A stretch of DNA of 59,163 nucleotides from an uncultured Pelagibacteraceae bacterium (lineage in GTDB: Bacteria > Pseudomonadota > Alphaproteobacteria > Pelagibacterales > Pelagibacteraceae): assembly GCA_902591045.1 (NCBI GenBank), contig CACIZC010000007.1:1-59163 (forward strand). Reading direction: 5' to 3'. Below, one piece after another: positions 43,521 through 53,459 of the stretch. Numbering within the stretch: the first letter of the stretch is position 1; the number at the start of each line of letters is the position of its first letter. Below the pieces are notes generated by a model. It was given only the letters and a program-made list of their open reading frames with translations. It searched no databases and had not been told where the DNA came from. The position numbers were made by a program, and so were the translations under genes.

Positions 43521-44333
43521 TTACCAGGTTAATTCATTTTGAAAATAATTAGCTGAAACATTATATTTTTTTAGTAATTCATCTACAAATTCTTCATTAT
43601 TTATTTTAGACTTGTGTACTCCATTAGCGATAAATATAGAGTCTAAATTCATATTGTTCGCACCCTTAATATCTGTCTTCAAGTTGTCGCCAATTACTAA
43701 AGTTTTTTGACTCATGTCCAAACACGAAAGATAAACTTCTTTGTAAGGCTTTCCAAAATATATTACTTCTCCTCCCATGTTTTCAAAAATTTCTGCAATT
43801 TTTCCAGCGCAATATTCTTCCACTTTTCCTCTATGAACGGTTAAATCTGGATTGGTACATACTAATTTTTTTTTTATAAAATTTTTTAAAAGATTCTCAT
43901 AATATTTTAAATTTTCCTCTTGCTCATCAAATAGTCCTGTACACAAAATAAAATCACATTCTTCAATTGTAGTTTTATTTTTCTTTATATCAAAAAATAA
44001 AGAGTCGTCTCTTTGAGGTCCCAAATGATAAAACTTTTTACCAAACTTGTTTTGCTTAAAAGAATTCATAGCTACCTCGCCAGAAGTAAAAACATTTTTA
44101 AGAAATTTTTCCTCCATTTTTAATTTTTTTAAAAATTCTACAACTTTTTTCGATGGTCGAGGAGCGTTTGATAAAAAGATAATTTTTTTACCCTTCTCTT
44201 CAAGTTTTTGAACAACATCAATCGCAGACATATTTAATTTAATCCCGTTATGCATAACCCCCCACAAATCGATTAAAAAGGCATCATATTCATTATATAT
44301 TTCAGATAAGTGATCTAGTTTTTTAGTTTTCAT
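43521..44333 (-). CDS. HAD-superfamily hydrolase, class IIA (TIGR01459-like)
   Basis: A 270-residue phosphatase of the NagD-like HAD class. The nucleophile motif is AFLIDLWGVMHNGI near residue 18, motif II FLSNAPRPSK near residue 56, and motif IV with the acidic pair VIGDNLKTDIKGANNM near residue 216. Substrate unknown; a related group sits upstream of ribF in many Alphaproteobacteria, which suggests a role linked to flavin nucleotides, only by position. It is divergent from groES. Confidence 0.85.
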   Translation of the reverse strand: MKTKKLDHLSEIYNEYDAFLIDLWGVMHNGIKLNMSAIDVVQKLEEKGKKIIFLSNAPRPSKKVVEFLKKLKMEEKFLKNVFTSGEVAMNSFKQNKFGKKFYHLGPQRDDSLFFDIKKNKTTIEECDFILCTGLFDEQEENLKYYENLLKNFIKKKLVCTNPDLTVHRGKVEEYCAGKIAEIFENMGGEVIYFGKPYKEVYLSCLDMSQKTLVIGDNLKTDIKGANNMNLDSIFIANGVHKSKINNEEFVDELLKKYNVSANYFQNELTW

Positions 44334-44376
44334 AGGAAATTCAAGGTTTTTTTGGGTAATTTTTTTTTATCATACT

Positions 44377-44404
44377 CTTGAAATATTCTAAATACATACC
44401 ATAT
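44377..44404 (+). promoter_or_regulatory. Putative RpoH (sigma-32) promoter of groESL
   Basis: CTTG at 44377-44380 and CCATAT at 44399-44404 are separated by 18 nt, which fits the alphaproteobacterial heat-shock consensus CTTG - 17/18 nt - CYTATNT. The second element lies about 30 nt before the groES ATG. No CIRCE inverted repeat (HrcA site) is seen. Heat-shock control by RpoH is thus the simplest reading. An AGGAG ribosome-binding site follows at 44425-44429. Confidence 0.5.
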
Positions 44405-44434
44405 TTCTCAATATTATAAATTATAGGAGTTTTC

Positions 44435-44725
44435 ATGAAATTTAGACCATTACACGATAGAGTGTTAATTAAAGTACTTGATAGCGAAGAAAAAACAAAG
44501 GGCGGTATAATCATACCGGATACAGCTAAAGAAAAGCCTCAAGAAGGCGAAATTGTTGCTGTTGGTCCTGGTGCAAAAACTGAAGATGGAAAAATCATAA
44601 AAATGGATGTTAAAATTGGAGATCGAGTTTTATTTGGAAAATGGTCTGGAACTGAAGTAAAAATAGATGGAAAAGAATACAGTATAATGAAAGAATCAGA
44701 CATCATGGGAGTTTCAAAAAAGTAA
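44435..44725 (+). CDS. groES: Co-chaperonin GroES
   Basis: A 96-residue heptameric lid of the GroEL chamber. [20 protein letters not shown] at the N-terminus is the standard start; the mobile loop is [16 protein letters not shown] near residue 20. Normal length. It starts 6 nt after AGGAG and ends 24 nt before groEL, with which it forms the usual two-gene operon. Confidence 0.98.
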   Translation: MKFRPLHDRVLIKVLDSEEKTKGGIIIPDTAKEKPQEGEIVAVGPGAKTEDGKIIKMDVKIGDRVLFGKWSGTEVKIDGKEYSIMKESDIMGVSKK

Positions 44726-44749
44726 ATAAATTATTTAAAGGAGATTTAA

Positions 44750-46402
<1,653 letters not shown>

Positions 46403-46408
46403 TCCCTA

Positions 46409-47086
46409 TCAAGTTAATGAATTTAAAAAAGGCTGCAATTTTGCAGCCTTTTTTTTTGAAAAGAACACACACGCTTGTGATTTTAAAATTAATCCATCTT
46501 TAAGAATTCTAAGATTATTATCTTTTAAAGTTTTTCCACTCGAAGTTATATCTGTAATGATCTCTGATGATCCAATAAATGGATAGGTTTCTGTGGCTCC
46601 AAGACTGGTAACAAGTTTGTATTGAATGACTCCTTTCGAAACAAGAAAACTATTGGTTAAATTAGGATACTTGGTTGCAACACGTAATCTAGTATTTTTT
46701 TTATCTCTAAAATCAAAAGATACCTCTTCTAAATCAGCAACAGTTTGAACGTCTATCCAATCATTGGGAACGGCAATTACAAGGTTGGCCATACCAAAAT
46801 CTAATTTTTTTTTCACTTCAATTTTTTTCTGCAAGTTAATTGGGGATTCGTTTAAAAGATCCAGTCCAGATATTCCTATATCAATAGTGCTATCGCCAAG
46901 TCTCTGTATAATTTCTTTTGCATGCAAATAAATAATTTTTGTATTAGGCAAATTTTCAATTTGAGCAAAATAATTTCTTTCTCCTCCATTAGATGTTAAT
47001 TTTAAATTATTTTTTTCAAAAAAGCTCAGTGAACCCTCTTTTAATCTGCCTTTGCTTGGCAAACCTATAGTTATTAAATTCTTCAT
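46409..47086 (-). CDS. hisG: ATP phosphoribosyltransferase, short form
   Basis: A 225-residue first enzyme of histidine synthesis, of the short HisG type that needs HisZ. ITIGLPSKGRLKEGSLSFF at the N-terminus is the catalytic-loop start; ISGLDLLNESP near residue 73 and LRVATKYPNLT near 134 are also conserved, and the PRPP-binding motif is LVTSLGATETYPFIG near residue 158. The C-terminal regulatory domain of long HisG is absent, in agreement with hisZ directly upstream. Start codons of hisG and the hisZ stop overlap by 4 nt. Its last codons overlap the groESL terminator. Confidence 0.95.
   Translation of the reverse strand: MKNLITIGLPSKGRLKEGSLSFFEKNNLKLTSNGGERNYFAQIENLPNTKIIYLHAKEIIQRLGDSTIDIGISGLDLLNESPINLQKKIEVKKKLDFGMANLVIAVPNDWIDVQTVADLEEVSFDFRDKKNTRLRVATKYPNLTNSFLVSKGVIQYKLVTSLGATETYPFIGSSEIITDITSSGKTLKDNNLRILKDGLILKSQACVFFSKKKAAKLQPFLNSLT
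46425..46457 (+). terminator. Rho-independent terminator of groESL, lying inside hisG
   Basis: An A tract is followed by the hairpin GGCTGCA-attt-TGCAGCC (46431-46448) and a run of nine T. This is a standard intrinsic terminator for groESL. The hairpin is also coding sequence: on the other strand it encodes the last residues of HisG (KKKAAKLQPF). With A and T tracts on both sides it could act in both directions, but for hisG it would lie before its stop codon. Confidence 0.85.
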
Positions 47087-48135
47087 GTTTTTAAATTATT
47101 TAAATTAATTGCAGCTCCAACTGCTGAAATATCTTTTTTAGATCCAAGACTTTTTAATAATCCATCGTATCTTCCACCTCTTGCTATCTCTTTTCTTGAA
47201 GAATTATATATCTCAAAAACTATCCCTGTATAATATTCAATATCCCTACCAAAATTTGTTGAGAAAATCATTTTAGAATTTATTTTTGATAAATTTTTTA
47301 TAGTTGATAAATCTTTAAAAACACTATTGCTTAAATTATTTTTTTTAACAAAAATTTTTAAAGTTCTCTCTAGTTTGTCAATTGAACAATTAATTTTTAA
47401 AAACTCTCTAATAATCTTCACAATTTTTTTATTTTCGGAAAATGATCTTGGATCTTTTATTTTTCTATCAAATCTAGATAAAATTTCAGAAACTTTACGG
47501 TTTGCAATTTCTTTATTTTGATCAAAATTTTTCATTTCAGAAAATTTTTTTTTATCTAAATCAACTGTAACAGGATCAACATCAGAATTAGTTTCGAGTC
47601 TATCAAGAAGGTCTTCAAAATATTGGGGTCTCCAAAAGTGTCTCTTTAGTCTCATCTTCCATCTTTCAGGAATTTTTAAAGACTCTATTAACTTCTGAAA
47701 TAAACTTACATCACCCACTTTGATTGAGGTATTTTTTATTTTTATTTTTTCAATTGAATTATTGATTGTTTTTAGAACTTTTAAATCATCAGTAGATTTA
47801 TTTTTAGAACCCAGAATCTCTATTCCCAGCTGATCATTAATAATTTTATCTTTTGAACTATTTGATCTTCTGTAGGCTTGTCCTGAATAAAAAATTTTTG
47901 AATTGGCTTTAGAATTATCTTTTAAATATTTTATACAGGAAGCAACTGTCAAATCTGGTCTTAAACACATATTTTTCCCGTTATCATCCTCAAAAGTAAG
48001 CATTAGCTTTCTAAAGTTCTCGCCTGATCTTTGAATAATATAATCTGAATCCAGAAGAATATCTGGTTCTGACAAAACAAAACCATCTTTTTTAAAAACT
48101 TTTATTATATTTTCAGAGTAGTTTTTTGATTTCAT
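47083..48135 (-). CDS. hisZ: ATP phosphoribosyltransferase regulatory subunit
   Basis: A 350-residue paralogue of histidyl-tRNA synthetase that activates short HisG. It keeps class II synthetase fold landmarks such as MCLRPDLTVASCIKYL (motif 2-like) near residue 61 and GGRYDGLLKSLG near the C-terminus (motif 3-like), but the anticodon-binding domain is missing. The ATG at 48135 is used because the longer frame (48180) only adds residues lying in hisS. It overlaps hisS by 23 nt and hisG by 4 nt. The synthetase it derives from sits directly upstream in the same operon. Confidence 0.9.
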   Translation of the reverse strand: MKSKNYSENIIKVFKKDGFVLSEPDILLDSDYIIQRSGENFRKLMLTFEDDNGKNMCLRPDLTVASCIKYLKDNSKANSKIFYSGQAYRRSNSSKDKIINDQLGIEILGSKNKSTDDLKVLKTINNSIEKIKIKNTSIKVGDVSLFQKLIESLKIPERWKMRLKRHFWRPQYFEDLLDRLETNSDVDPVTVDLDKKKFSEMKNFDQNKEIANRKVSEILSRFDRKIKDPRSFSENKKIVKIIREFLKINCSIDKLERTLKIFVKKNNLSNSVFKDLSTIKNLSKINSKMIFSTNFGRDIEYYTGIVFEIYNSSRKEIARGGRYDGLLKSLGSKKDISAVGAAINLNNLKT

Positions 48136-49447
48136 TTGATAGATCTTCAATTTTAACAGAACTCTCATTGCCGGTCTCAAGATTTTTTAAAGTTACTTTT
48201 CCTGATTTTATTTCATCATCTCCGTACAAAATAACAGCTGGAGAACCTATTTTGTTTGCATACTCCATTTGTTTTTTTAACTTACCTTCTCCTGGATAAA
48301 TCTCAGAACTAATATTTGAGATTCTAAGTTTATTTAATATTTTAATATATTCTTTAATTTTATTTTTATCAAAAACACATATGATTACTGGTCGTGTAGG
48401 TTTTATTTTGAAATCTTTTTTTTGCATCAAAGCAAATACCAATCTGTCAAGACCAATTGATATTCCAGTTGCGGGACAATCAAGATTTCCAAAATTGCTT
48501 ACTAGATTATCATATCTTCCTCCTCCACCTATTGATCCAAATTGAATAGCTTGTCCTTTTGAATTTGTTACCTCAAAATTTAAATTAACTTCAAAAACAG
48601 GTCCAGTATAATATTCCAAGCCTCTTACAACTGATGGATCGAATTTATAATTTTTAAAATCATAAGCCTGAAATATTTTAATAATTTCTAATACATCTTT
48701 ACTATCAGGTGTTTTGCTCTTCAAAGCATTTTCGATTATTGTAATCTGATTGTTTTTGAGATTTGCTCCCTTTGTATAATCTCCTGACTTATCTTTTCTG
48801 CCCTCTCCAAGAAGTTTCTTTGCTTCTCGCCAACCAAGTCTATCGATTTTGTCAAGGGCACGTAGTGTGGTTGACATTTGGTCTTTTGATTTAATATTTA
48901 GCTGCTCAAACAATTTATCAGTGAATTTTCTAGAAGAAATTTTTACAGTGTAGTCTACTTTCTCTAAACCGCACTTTTCTAATATCTCAGATATTAATAC
49001 GCAAAGTTCAGCATCTGCTTGTAAATTTTTTGTCCCTACATAATCTGCATCGAATTGTAAAAATTCTCTAAATCTTCCAGGTCCTGGTTTTTCATTTCTC
49101 CAAACCGATCCTAGCTGATAACGCTTAAAAGGTTTTGGAAGTTCAAGGTAATTTTTTGCAACATATCTTGCCAGTGGAGCTGTAAGATCGTATCGAAGTG
49201 ATAACCAGTTTTTTTCATCTTTAAAAGAAAATACTCCTTCGTCTGGTCTTTCTTTGTCAGGCAAAAATTTTCCAATGCTGTCCGTATACTCGAAACTTGG
49301 TGTTTCAAGATATTGAAAGCCGTACTTAATCATAACTTCTTTAATATTAGAAATTACAAAGTCACGGATTAATAGTTCTTTTTCTTGCCTGTCTACAAAA
49401 CCTAAAGGTAATTCCTTTGAAGGTTTTAGTTTTTTTTCTTTTACCAT
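48113..49447 (-). CDS. hisS: Histidyl-tRNA synthetase
   Basis: A 444-residue class II synthetase. Motif 2 is FKRYQLGSVWRNEKPGPGRF near residue 115, the His-specific motif GLEYYTGPVFEV near residue 275, motif 3 is GISIGLDRLVFAL near residue 330; the C-terminal anticodon-binding domain begins near VIICVFDKN. The start is ATG at 49447; a longer frame to 49513 would have to use a TTG inside the tRNA gene and would translate the tRNA. This ATG follows the CCA end of tRNA-His after only AAAA, so no ribosome-binding site is present. Confidence 0.95.
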   Translation of the reverse strand: MVKEKKLKPSKELPLGFVDRQEKELLIRDFVISNIKEVMIKYGFQYLETPSFEYTDSIGKFLPDKERPDEGVFSFKDEKNWLSLRYDLTAPLARYVAKNYLELPKPFKRYQLGSVWRNEKPGPGRFREFLQFDADYVGTKNLQADAELCVLISEILEKCGLEKVDYTVKISSRKFTDKLFEQLNIKSKDQMSTTLRALDKIDRLGWREAKKLLGEGRKDKSGDYTKGANLKNNQITIIENALKSKTPDSKDVLEIIKIFQAYDFKNYKFDPSVVRGLEYYTGPVFEVNLNFEVTNSKGQAIQFGSIGGGGRYDNLVSNFGNLDCPATGISIGLDRLVFALMQKKDFKIKPTRPVIICVFDKNKIKEYIKILNKLRISNISSEIYPGEGKLKKQMEYANKIGSPAVILYGDDEIKSGKVTLKNLETGNESSVKIEDLSNEIKKLL

Positions 49448-49451
49448 TTTT

Positions 49452-49528
49452 TGGTACAGCAGGGTGGATTCGAACCACCGACCCCTAGTTCCACAAACTA
49501 GTGCTCTAACCAACTGAGCTACTGCTGC
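49452..49528 (-). tRNA. tRNA-His (GTG)
   Basis: A complete cloverleaf with encoded CCA: acceptor GCAGCAG/CTGCTGT, D arm GCTC/GAGC, anticodon arm CTAGT-TTGTGGA-ACTAG with anticodon GTG, T arm GGTGG-TTCGAAT-CCACC. The discriminator is A73 and the first pair is G1-U72; the base before G1 is T, so the extra G-1 of most tRNA-His is not encoded. This is the alphaproteobacterial form of His identity. It is transcribed towards hisS, whose ATG is 4 nt past the CCA. Confidence 0.96.
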
Positions 49529-49768
49529 ATAACTCCTTTTTATATTAATTGTTTATAAATTTGTATTTTAAATATGTAGTGATTTAGCTAAGCAATAGCC
49601 TAGCATGCACTCTGTGAGAGTGTGTGTGAGATATAGCGATGTTTATTCTCGTTAACATTTGTAATTCTTTTAACAAATTAAAAATTAATTTCAACCCTAG
49701 ATTATTGGGACAAAGCCTAAATCTTAGGTAACCTTTGCCCCAATTATCGAATGTGCTGGTAATAAGAT
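49529..49768. other. Non-coding spacer between tRNA-His and the cold-shock gene
   Basis: About 240 nt without a convincing reading frame, one of the longest such stretches in this window. Near 49606-49620 there is a small CACTC-GAGTG hairpin, and at 49705-49743 a larger one listed separately. The tRNA-His promoter and the 3' end of the csp message should both lie here. I cannot place them with confidence. Confidence 0.5.
49705..49743. other. Long imperfect hairpin downstream of csp
   Basis: Arms TTGGG-A-CAAAG-CCTAA and TTAGG-taac-CTTTG-C-CCCAA can pair for 15 bp, with one 1x1 mismatch, a 4-nt bulge and a 3-nt loop (ATC). No T tract follows on either strand, so it does not look like an ordinary terminator. 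It may be the 3' end of the csp message, an RNA processing site, or part of a small RNA. Confidence 0.55.
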
Positions 49769-49978
49769 TTAAGATGTTTTCTGTAGATTTACCGCGGCAG
49801 GTCCTTTTTCTCCGTTCTCTACATCAAAAGTAAGCTCATCACCTTCGTTTAAATATTTTAAACCGGCTGCTCTTACTGCTGAAGAATGAACGAAAACGTC
49901 CTTTTCCTTATCTTCTCTTTCAATAAAACCATATCCTTTAGTTCCATTGAACCACTTAACTTTGCCTTTTAGACTCAT
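49769..49978 (-). CDS. Cold-shock domain protein
   Basis: A 69-residue single cold-shock domain that binds single-stranded RNA and DNA. RNP1 is KGYGFIERE (residues 14-22) and RNP2 is DVFVHSSAV (residues 27-35); [11 protein letters not shown] is the standard N-terminus. An AAGGAAG ribosome-binding site precedes the ATG. It stands alone between accA and tRNA-His with long non-coding sequence on both sides, as often seen for csp genes with structured leaders. Confidence 0.95.
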   Translation of the reverse strand: MSLKGKVKWFNGTKGYGFIEREDKEKDVFVHSSAVRAAGLKYLNEGDELTFDVENGEKGPAAVNLQKTS

Positions 49979-50006
49979 TTTTTCTTCCTTGCTTAGTTAT
50001 TAACGT

Positions 50007-50031
50007 AATATTAGTAAAAATTACTAATATT
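50007..50031. promoter_or_regulatory. Perfect 11-bp inverted repeat upstream of csp
   Basis: AATATTAGTAA and TTACTAATATT are separated by AAA. It lies 29-53 nt before the csp ATG, and a possible -35 TTGACA (minus strand, 50058-50063) stands just before it, so the repeat would fall near the transcription start or in the leader. It could be an operator or a leader hairpin. No T tract follows, so a terminator for accA is less likely. Confidence 0.5.
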
Positions 50032-50101
50032 GCCCTTAAATAGATTTATAGATTAAATGTCAAGCGAATGATTGGGTTTTAAATAAAAAAATAGCGGTTT
50101 G

Positions 50102-51211
50102 TTACATTAAAACATTCAAAATTATAGCTATAGACACAAATATTGAGGCAGCAAATAATATAAATTTTTTGTTCTTAAGCAGGTTAATGAGTTTAGATGT
50201 AGTAGAGCTTATATAGTCGATACCTTTTTCATGAATAAATGTAGATTTTCTAAAACCTTGATCTCTGCCAATTTTAAGAAATTTTGTCTTTCTCTGCTCA
50301 AAAATTTCTTCTCCTGTCATATTTTCAAATTTTTGCAAATTGTTGAGTATTGATCTTTTTATCGCTGCTGCAATATTTTCGCTATCACGATGAGCTCCTC
50401 CCGTTGGTTCTGCTACAACCTCGTCTATGATTCCTATTTTAAGAAGATCTTTTGCTGTAAGCTTCATAGCCTCTGCAGCCTCTAGTGATTTGCTCGGATC
50501 TCTCCAAAGAATAGATGCGCAGCCTTCAGGAGATATTACTGAGTATATGGAATGTTCTAACATTATTACCTTGTTAGAAGAAGCTAAAGCTATAGCGCCA
50601 CCTGAACCGCCTTCACCTATTATGATTGAGATGTTTGGTACTTTTAATGACATACAACATTCTATAGAATTTGCTATTGCAGATGCTTGCCCCCTTTGCT
50701 CCGCACCAATCCCAGGATAAGCTCCTGGTGTATCAATAAAAGATATTACTGGAATACGAAAACGATTGGCAAGTTTCATAAGGCGAACACATTTTCTATA
50801 ACCTTCTGGTCTCATCATTCCAAAATTTCTTTCTAATCTAGTGTTAAGGTCTTCACCTTTCTCTTGTCCAAGAACAAGGGCTGACTTGCCTTCGATGAAT
50901 GCGAATCCAGCAATTATTGATTTGTCATCACCAAAAAGTCTATCGCCAGAAAGCATTGTAAAGTCAGAAAATATTTTTTTTATATAATAATTTGCCCTAG
51001 GTCTATCCTCATGTCTTGCGACTAAAGTTTTTTCCCAACTATTTAATTGTGAATAGGTGTGTTGCAATTTTTCATTAATTTCACTTTCGATTTTAGATAT
51101 CTTCCCTGTATCTACCTCTGAAATTCCATCTTTGTCGAATGGGTTTTTTGCAGCCTCAAGATCTTCTTCTAGTGTTTTAATTTCTTTTTCAAAATCTAGA
51201 TAATTTCGCAT
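50102..51211 (-). CDS. accA: Acetyl-CoA carboxylase carboxyltransferase alpha, with C-terminal helix
   Basis: A 369-residue subunit of the carboxyltransferase that makes malonyl-CoA. ARHEDRPRANYYI near residue 64, DTPGAYPGIGAEQRGQA near residue 160 and GEGGSGGAIALA near 203 are the family motifs. The usual protein ends near residue 320 (KIGRDQGF); here about 48 residues follow, the last 20 of which (FILFAASIFVSIAIILNVLM) form a clear membrane helix. The helix suggests that this subunit, and possibly the complex, is anchored at the inner membrane. The beta subunit accD is not in the window. Confidence 0.94.
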   Translation of the reverse strand: MRNYLDFEKEIKTLEEDLEAAKNPFDKDGISEVDTGKISKIESEINEKLQHTYSQLNSWEKTLVARHEDRPRANYYIKKIFSDFTMLSGDRLFGDDKSIIAGFAFIEGKSALVLGQEKGEDLNTRLERNFGMMRPEGYRKCVRLMKLANRFRIPVISFIDTPGAYPGIGAEQRGQASAIANSIECCMSLKVPNISIIIGEGGSGGAIALASSNKVIMLEHSIYSVISPEGCASILWRDPSKSLEAAEAMKLTAKDLLKIGIIDEVVAEPTGGAHRDSENIAAAIKRSILNNLQKFENMTGEEIFEQRKTKFLKIGRDQGFRKSTFIHEKGIDYISSTTSKLINLLKNKKFILFAASIFVSIAIILNVLM

Positions 51212-51308
51212 AAATTCAAGTTTATATAATAATAAGATTTTTAATAGATTTCAATTATGTCAATAAAATGTTGTCTATCTACATTTTTTTTGATTTATTA
51301 AGCTCTAA

Positions 51309-53459
51309 ATGAAAAAAATTAGCAAAGGAAGTCTAAAAGTAGATCGTCGACTCCTAGATTTTTTAAACAATGAAGTAATTCCAGATACAGAAATCAACCC
51401 AGATAGTTTTTGGGTTAAATTTGATGAAGCCGTCCAGGAATTAGCTCCTGTAAATAAAAAATTAATAAAAGTTAGAGAAGAAATTCAAAAAAAAATAGAC
51501 AAGTGGCATCTGTCAAAGAAAGGTTCTATTTTTGATAAAAATGAGTATTTTAATTTTTTAAAATCAATAAATTATGTTGTTGAAGAAAAAGAAGATTTTA
51601 AAATTACAACATCTAATGTGGACGAGGAGATAACAACAATTGCTGGTCCACAATTGGTCGTGCCGGTAGATAACGCTAGATATGCATTGAATGCTGCTAA
51701 TGCACGTTGGGGAAGTTTATATGATTCGCTTTATGGAACAGATGCTATATCAAAAAATAAAAGCAGAGACTTTAATCAAGAAAAAGCAAAAAAAGTTGTA
51801 GATTATGTTAGAGATTTTTTAGACAAAATATCTCCAATTGATCAAGGAAGCTGGAGAGATATTTCTAAGCTTAAAATAGAAGAAAAAAATCTAACAATAA
51901 TTATTAATAATAAAAATAGACACTTAAAAAATAAAAAACAATTTGTTGGATTTAATGGAGACAAAAATAATCCAAAATCAATTTTATTAAAAAATAATAA
52001 CCTCCATATAGATATTATAATTGATCCGAGCAGTTCAATTGGAAAAAATGATGTAGCAAATATAAGTGATATAATTATTGAATCAGCCATATCAACAATT
52101 GTAGATAATGAAGACTCCGTCGCTGCGGTAGATGCTGAAGATAAAATCAAATGCTACAGAAATTGGCTTGGTCTAATGAAGGGCACTTTACAGGCAGAAA
52201 TCGAAAAAAATGGAAAAAAATTTACTCGAAAATTAAACCCTGACAGGAATTATACGGGAGTGGATGGATCAAAAATCGTGTTACATGGCAGGTCTTTGTT
52301 GCTTAATAGAAATGTAGGTCACCTTATGACAAATCCAGCAATACTTTTGAGCGATGACTCAGAGATTCCTGAAGGGATAATGGACGCATTTATTTCAACA
52401 CTTTGTGCAATACATGATTTTAAAAACAAAAAAAATTCAAGAACAGGCTCTTTCTATATAGTTAAACCCAAAATGCATGGTCCAGATGAAGTAGGATTTA
52501 CTAATGATCTTTTTGAAAAAGTTGAAGAAGTTTTGGGATTAAAAAAATACTCTATTAAAGTTGGAATAATGGACGAAGAAAGAAGAACAACTGTAAACTT
52601 AAAAGAATGTATTAGAAAAGTTAAAGAAAGAGTTGTTTTCATTAACACTGGCTTTTTAGATAGAACTGGAGATGAAATGCATACCTCATTTGAAGCTGGA
52701 CCAATGATTTTTAAAGGTGAAATGAAAAAATCTACTTGGCTAAATACTTATGAAGATTGGAATGTTGATATTGGTTTATCATGTGGATTTTCTGGTAAAG
52801 CACAAATAGGAAAAGGAATGTGGGCTATGCCTGACAGAATGGCTGATATGATGGAACAAAAAATAAATCATCCTAAATCAGGTGCTAACTGTGCGTGGGT
52901 ACCTTCTCCAACAGCGGCAACTCTTCATGCAACCCATTATCACAAATTAGATGTTTTTAAAAAACAATCTGAACTTAAGTCTAGAAAAAAAGCTCAGCTT
53001 GAAAACATATTAAAAATACCGAAAGCAGACAGACCTAATTGGTCAATTGATGATATCAATAAAGAATTAGAAAATAATGCCCAAGGAATTTTAGGTTATG
53101 TTGTCAGATGGATTGATCAAGGAGTTGGATGTTCAAAAGTTCCTGATATAAACAACGTGGGTTTAATGGAAGATAGAGCAACATTAAGAATATCGTCTCA
53201 ACACATGGCAAACTGGTTACACCACAACATATGTACTAAAGATCAAGTTATGGATATTATGAAAAAAATGGCTTTAATTGTAGATAAACAAAATATTAAA
53301 GATAAAAATTACCAGCCTATGGGAGCAAATTTTGAGAAATCTATAGCTTTTGCGACGGCTTGTGACTTAGTATTTAAAGGAAGAGAGCAACCCTCTGGAT
53401 ACACAGAACCTCTGCTTCATCAAAGAAGGCAGCAGAAAAAATTGTCAAGCCAAAGTTAA
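51309..53459 (+). CDS. glcB: Malate synthase G
   Basis: A 716-residue enzyme that joins glyoxylate and acetyl-CoA to malate. [20 protein letters not shown] near residue 117, [15 protein letters not shown] near residue 380, [15 protein letters not shown] near residue 420, and [17 protein letters not shown] near residue 442 are characteristic. Length is that of the single-chain G form. It starts after a 97-nt spacer that holds no glycine-riboswitch-like sequence. The 3' end overlaps recR by 4 nt. Confidence 0.97.
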   Translation: MKKISKGSLKVDRRLLDFLNNEVIPDTEINPDSFWVKFDEAVQELAPVNKKLIKVREEIQKKIDKWHLSKKGSIFDKNEYFNFLKSINYVVEEKEDFKITTSNVDEEITTIAGPQLVVPVDNARYALNAANARWGSLYDSLYGTDAISKNKSRDFNQEKAKKVVDYVRDFLDKISPIDQGSWRDISKLKIEEKNLTIIINNKNRHLKNKKQFVGFNGDKNNPKSILLKNNNLHIDIIIDPSSSIGKNDVANISDIIIESAISTIVDNEDSVAAVDAEDKIKCYRNWLGLMKGTLQAEIEKNGKKFTRKLNPDRNYTGVDGSKIVLHGRSLLLNRNVGHLMTNPAILLSDDSEIPEGIMDAFISTLCAIHDFKNKKNSRTGSFYIVKPKMHGPDEVGFTNDLFEKVEEVLGLKKYSIKVGIMDEERRTTVNLKECIRKVKERVVFINTGFLDRTGDEMHTSFEAGPMIFKGEMKKSTWLNTYEDWNVDIGLSCGFSGKAQIGKGMWAMPDRMADMMEQKINHPKSGANCAWVPSPTAATLHATHYHKLDVFKKQSELKSRKKAQLENILKIPKADRPNWSIDDINKELENNAQGILGYVVRWIDQGVGCSKVPDINNVGLMEDRATLRISSQHMANWLHHNICTKDQVMDIMKKMALIVDKQNIKDKNYQPMGANFEKSIAFATACDLVFKGREQPSGYTEPLLHQRRQQKKLSSQS

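Noticed and set aside
49448-49513. N-terminal extension of hisS up to 49513
   Set aside because: The extra 22 residues are a translation of the tRNA-His gene, begin with TTG, and have no counterpart in HisRS proteins.
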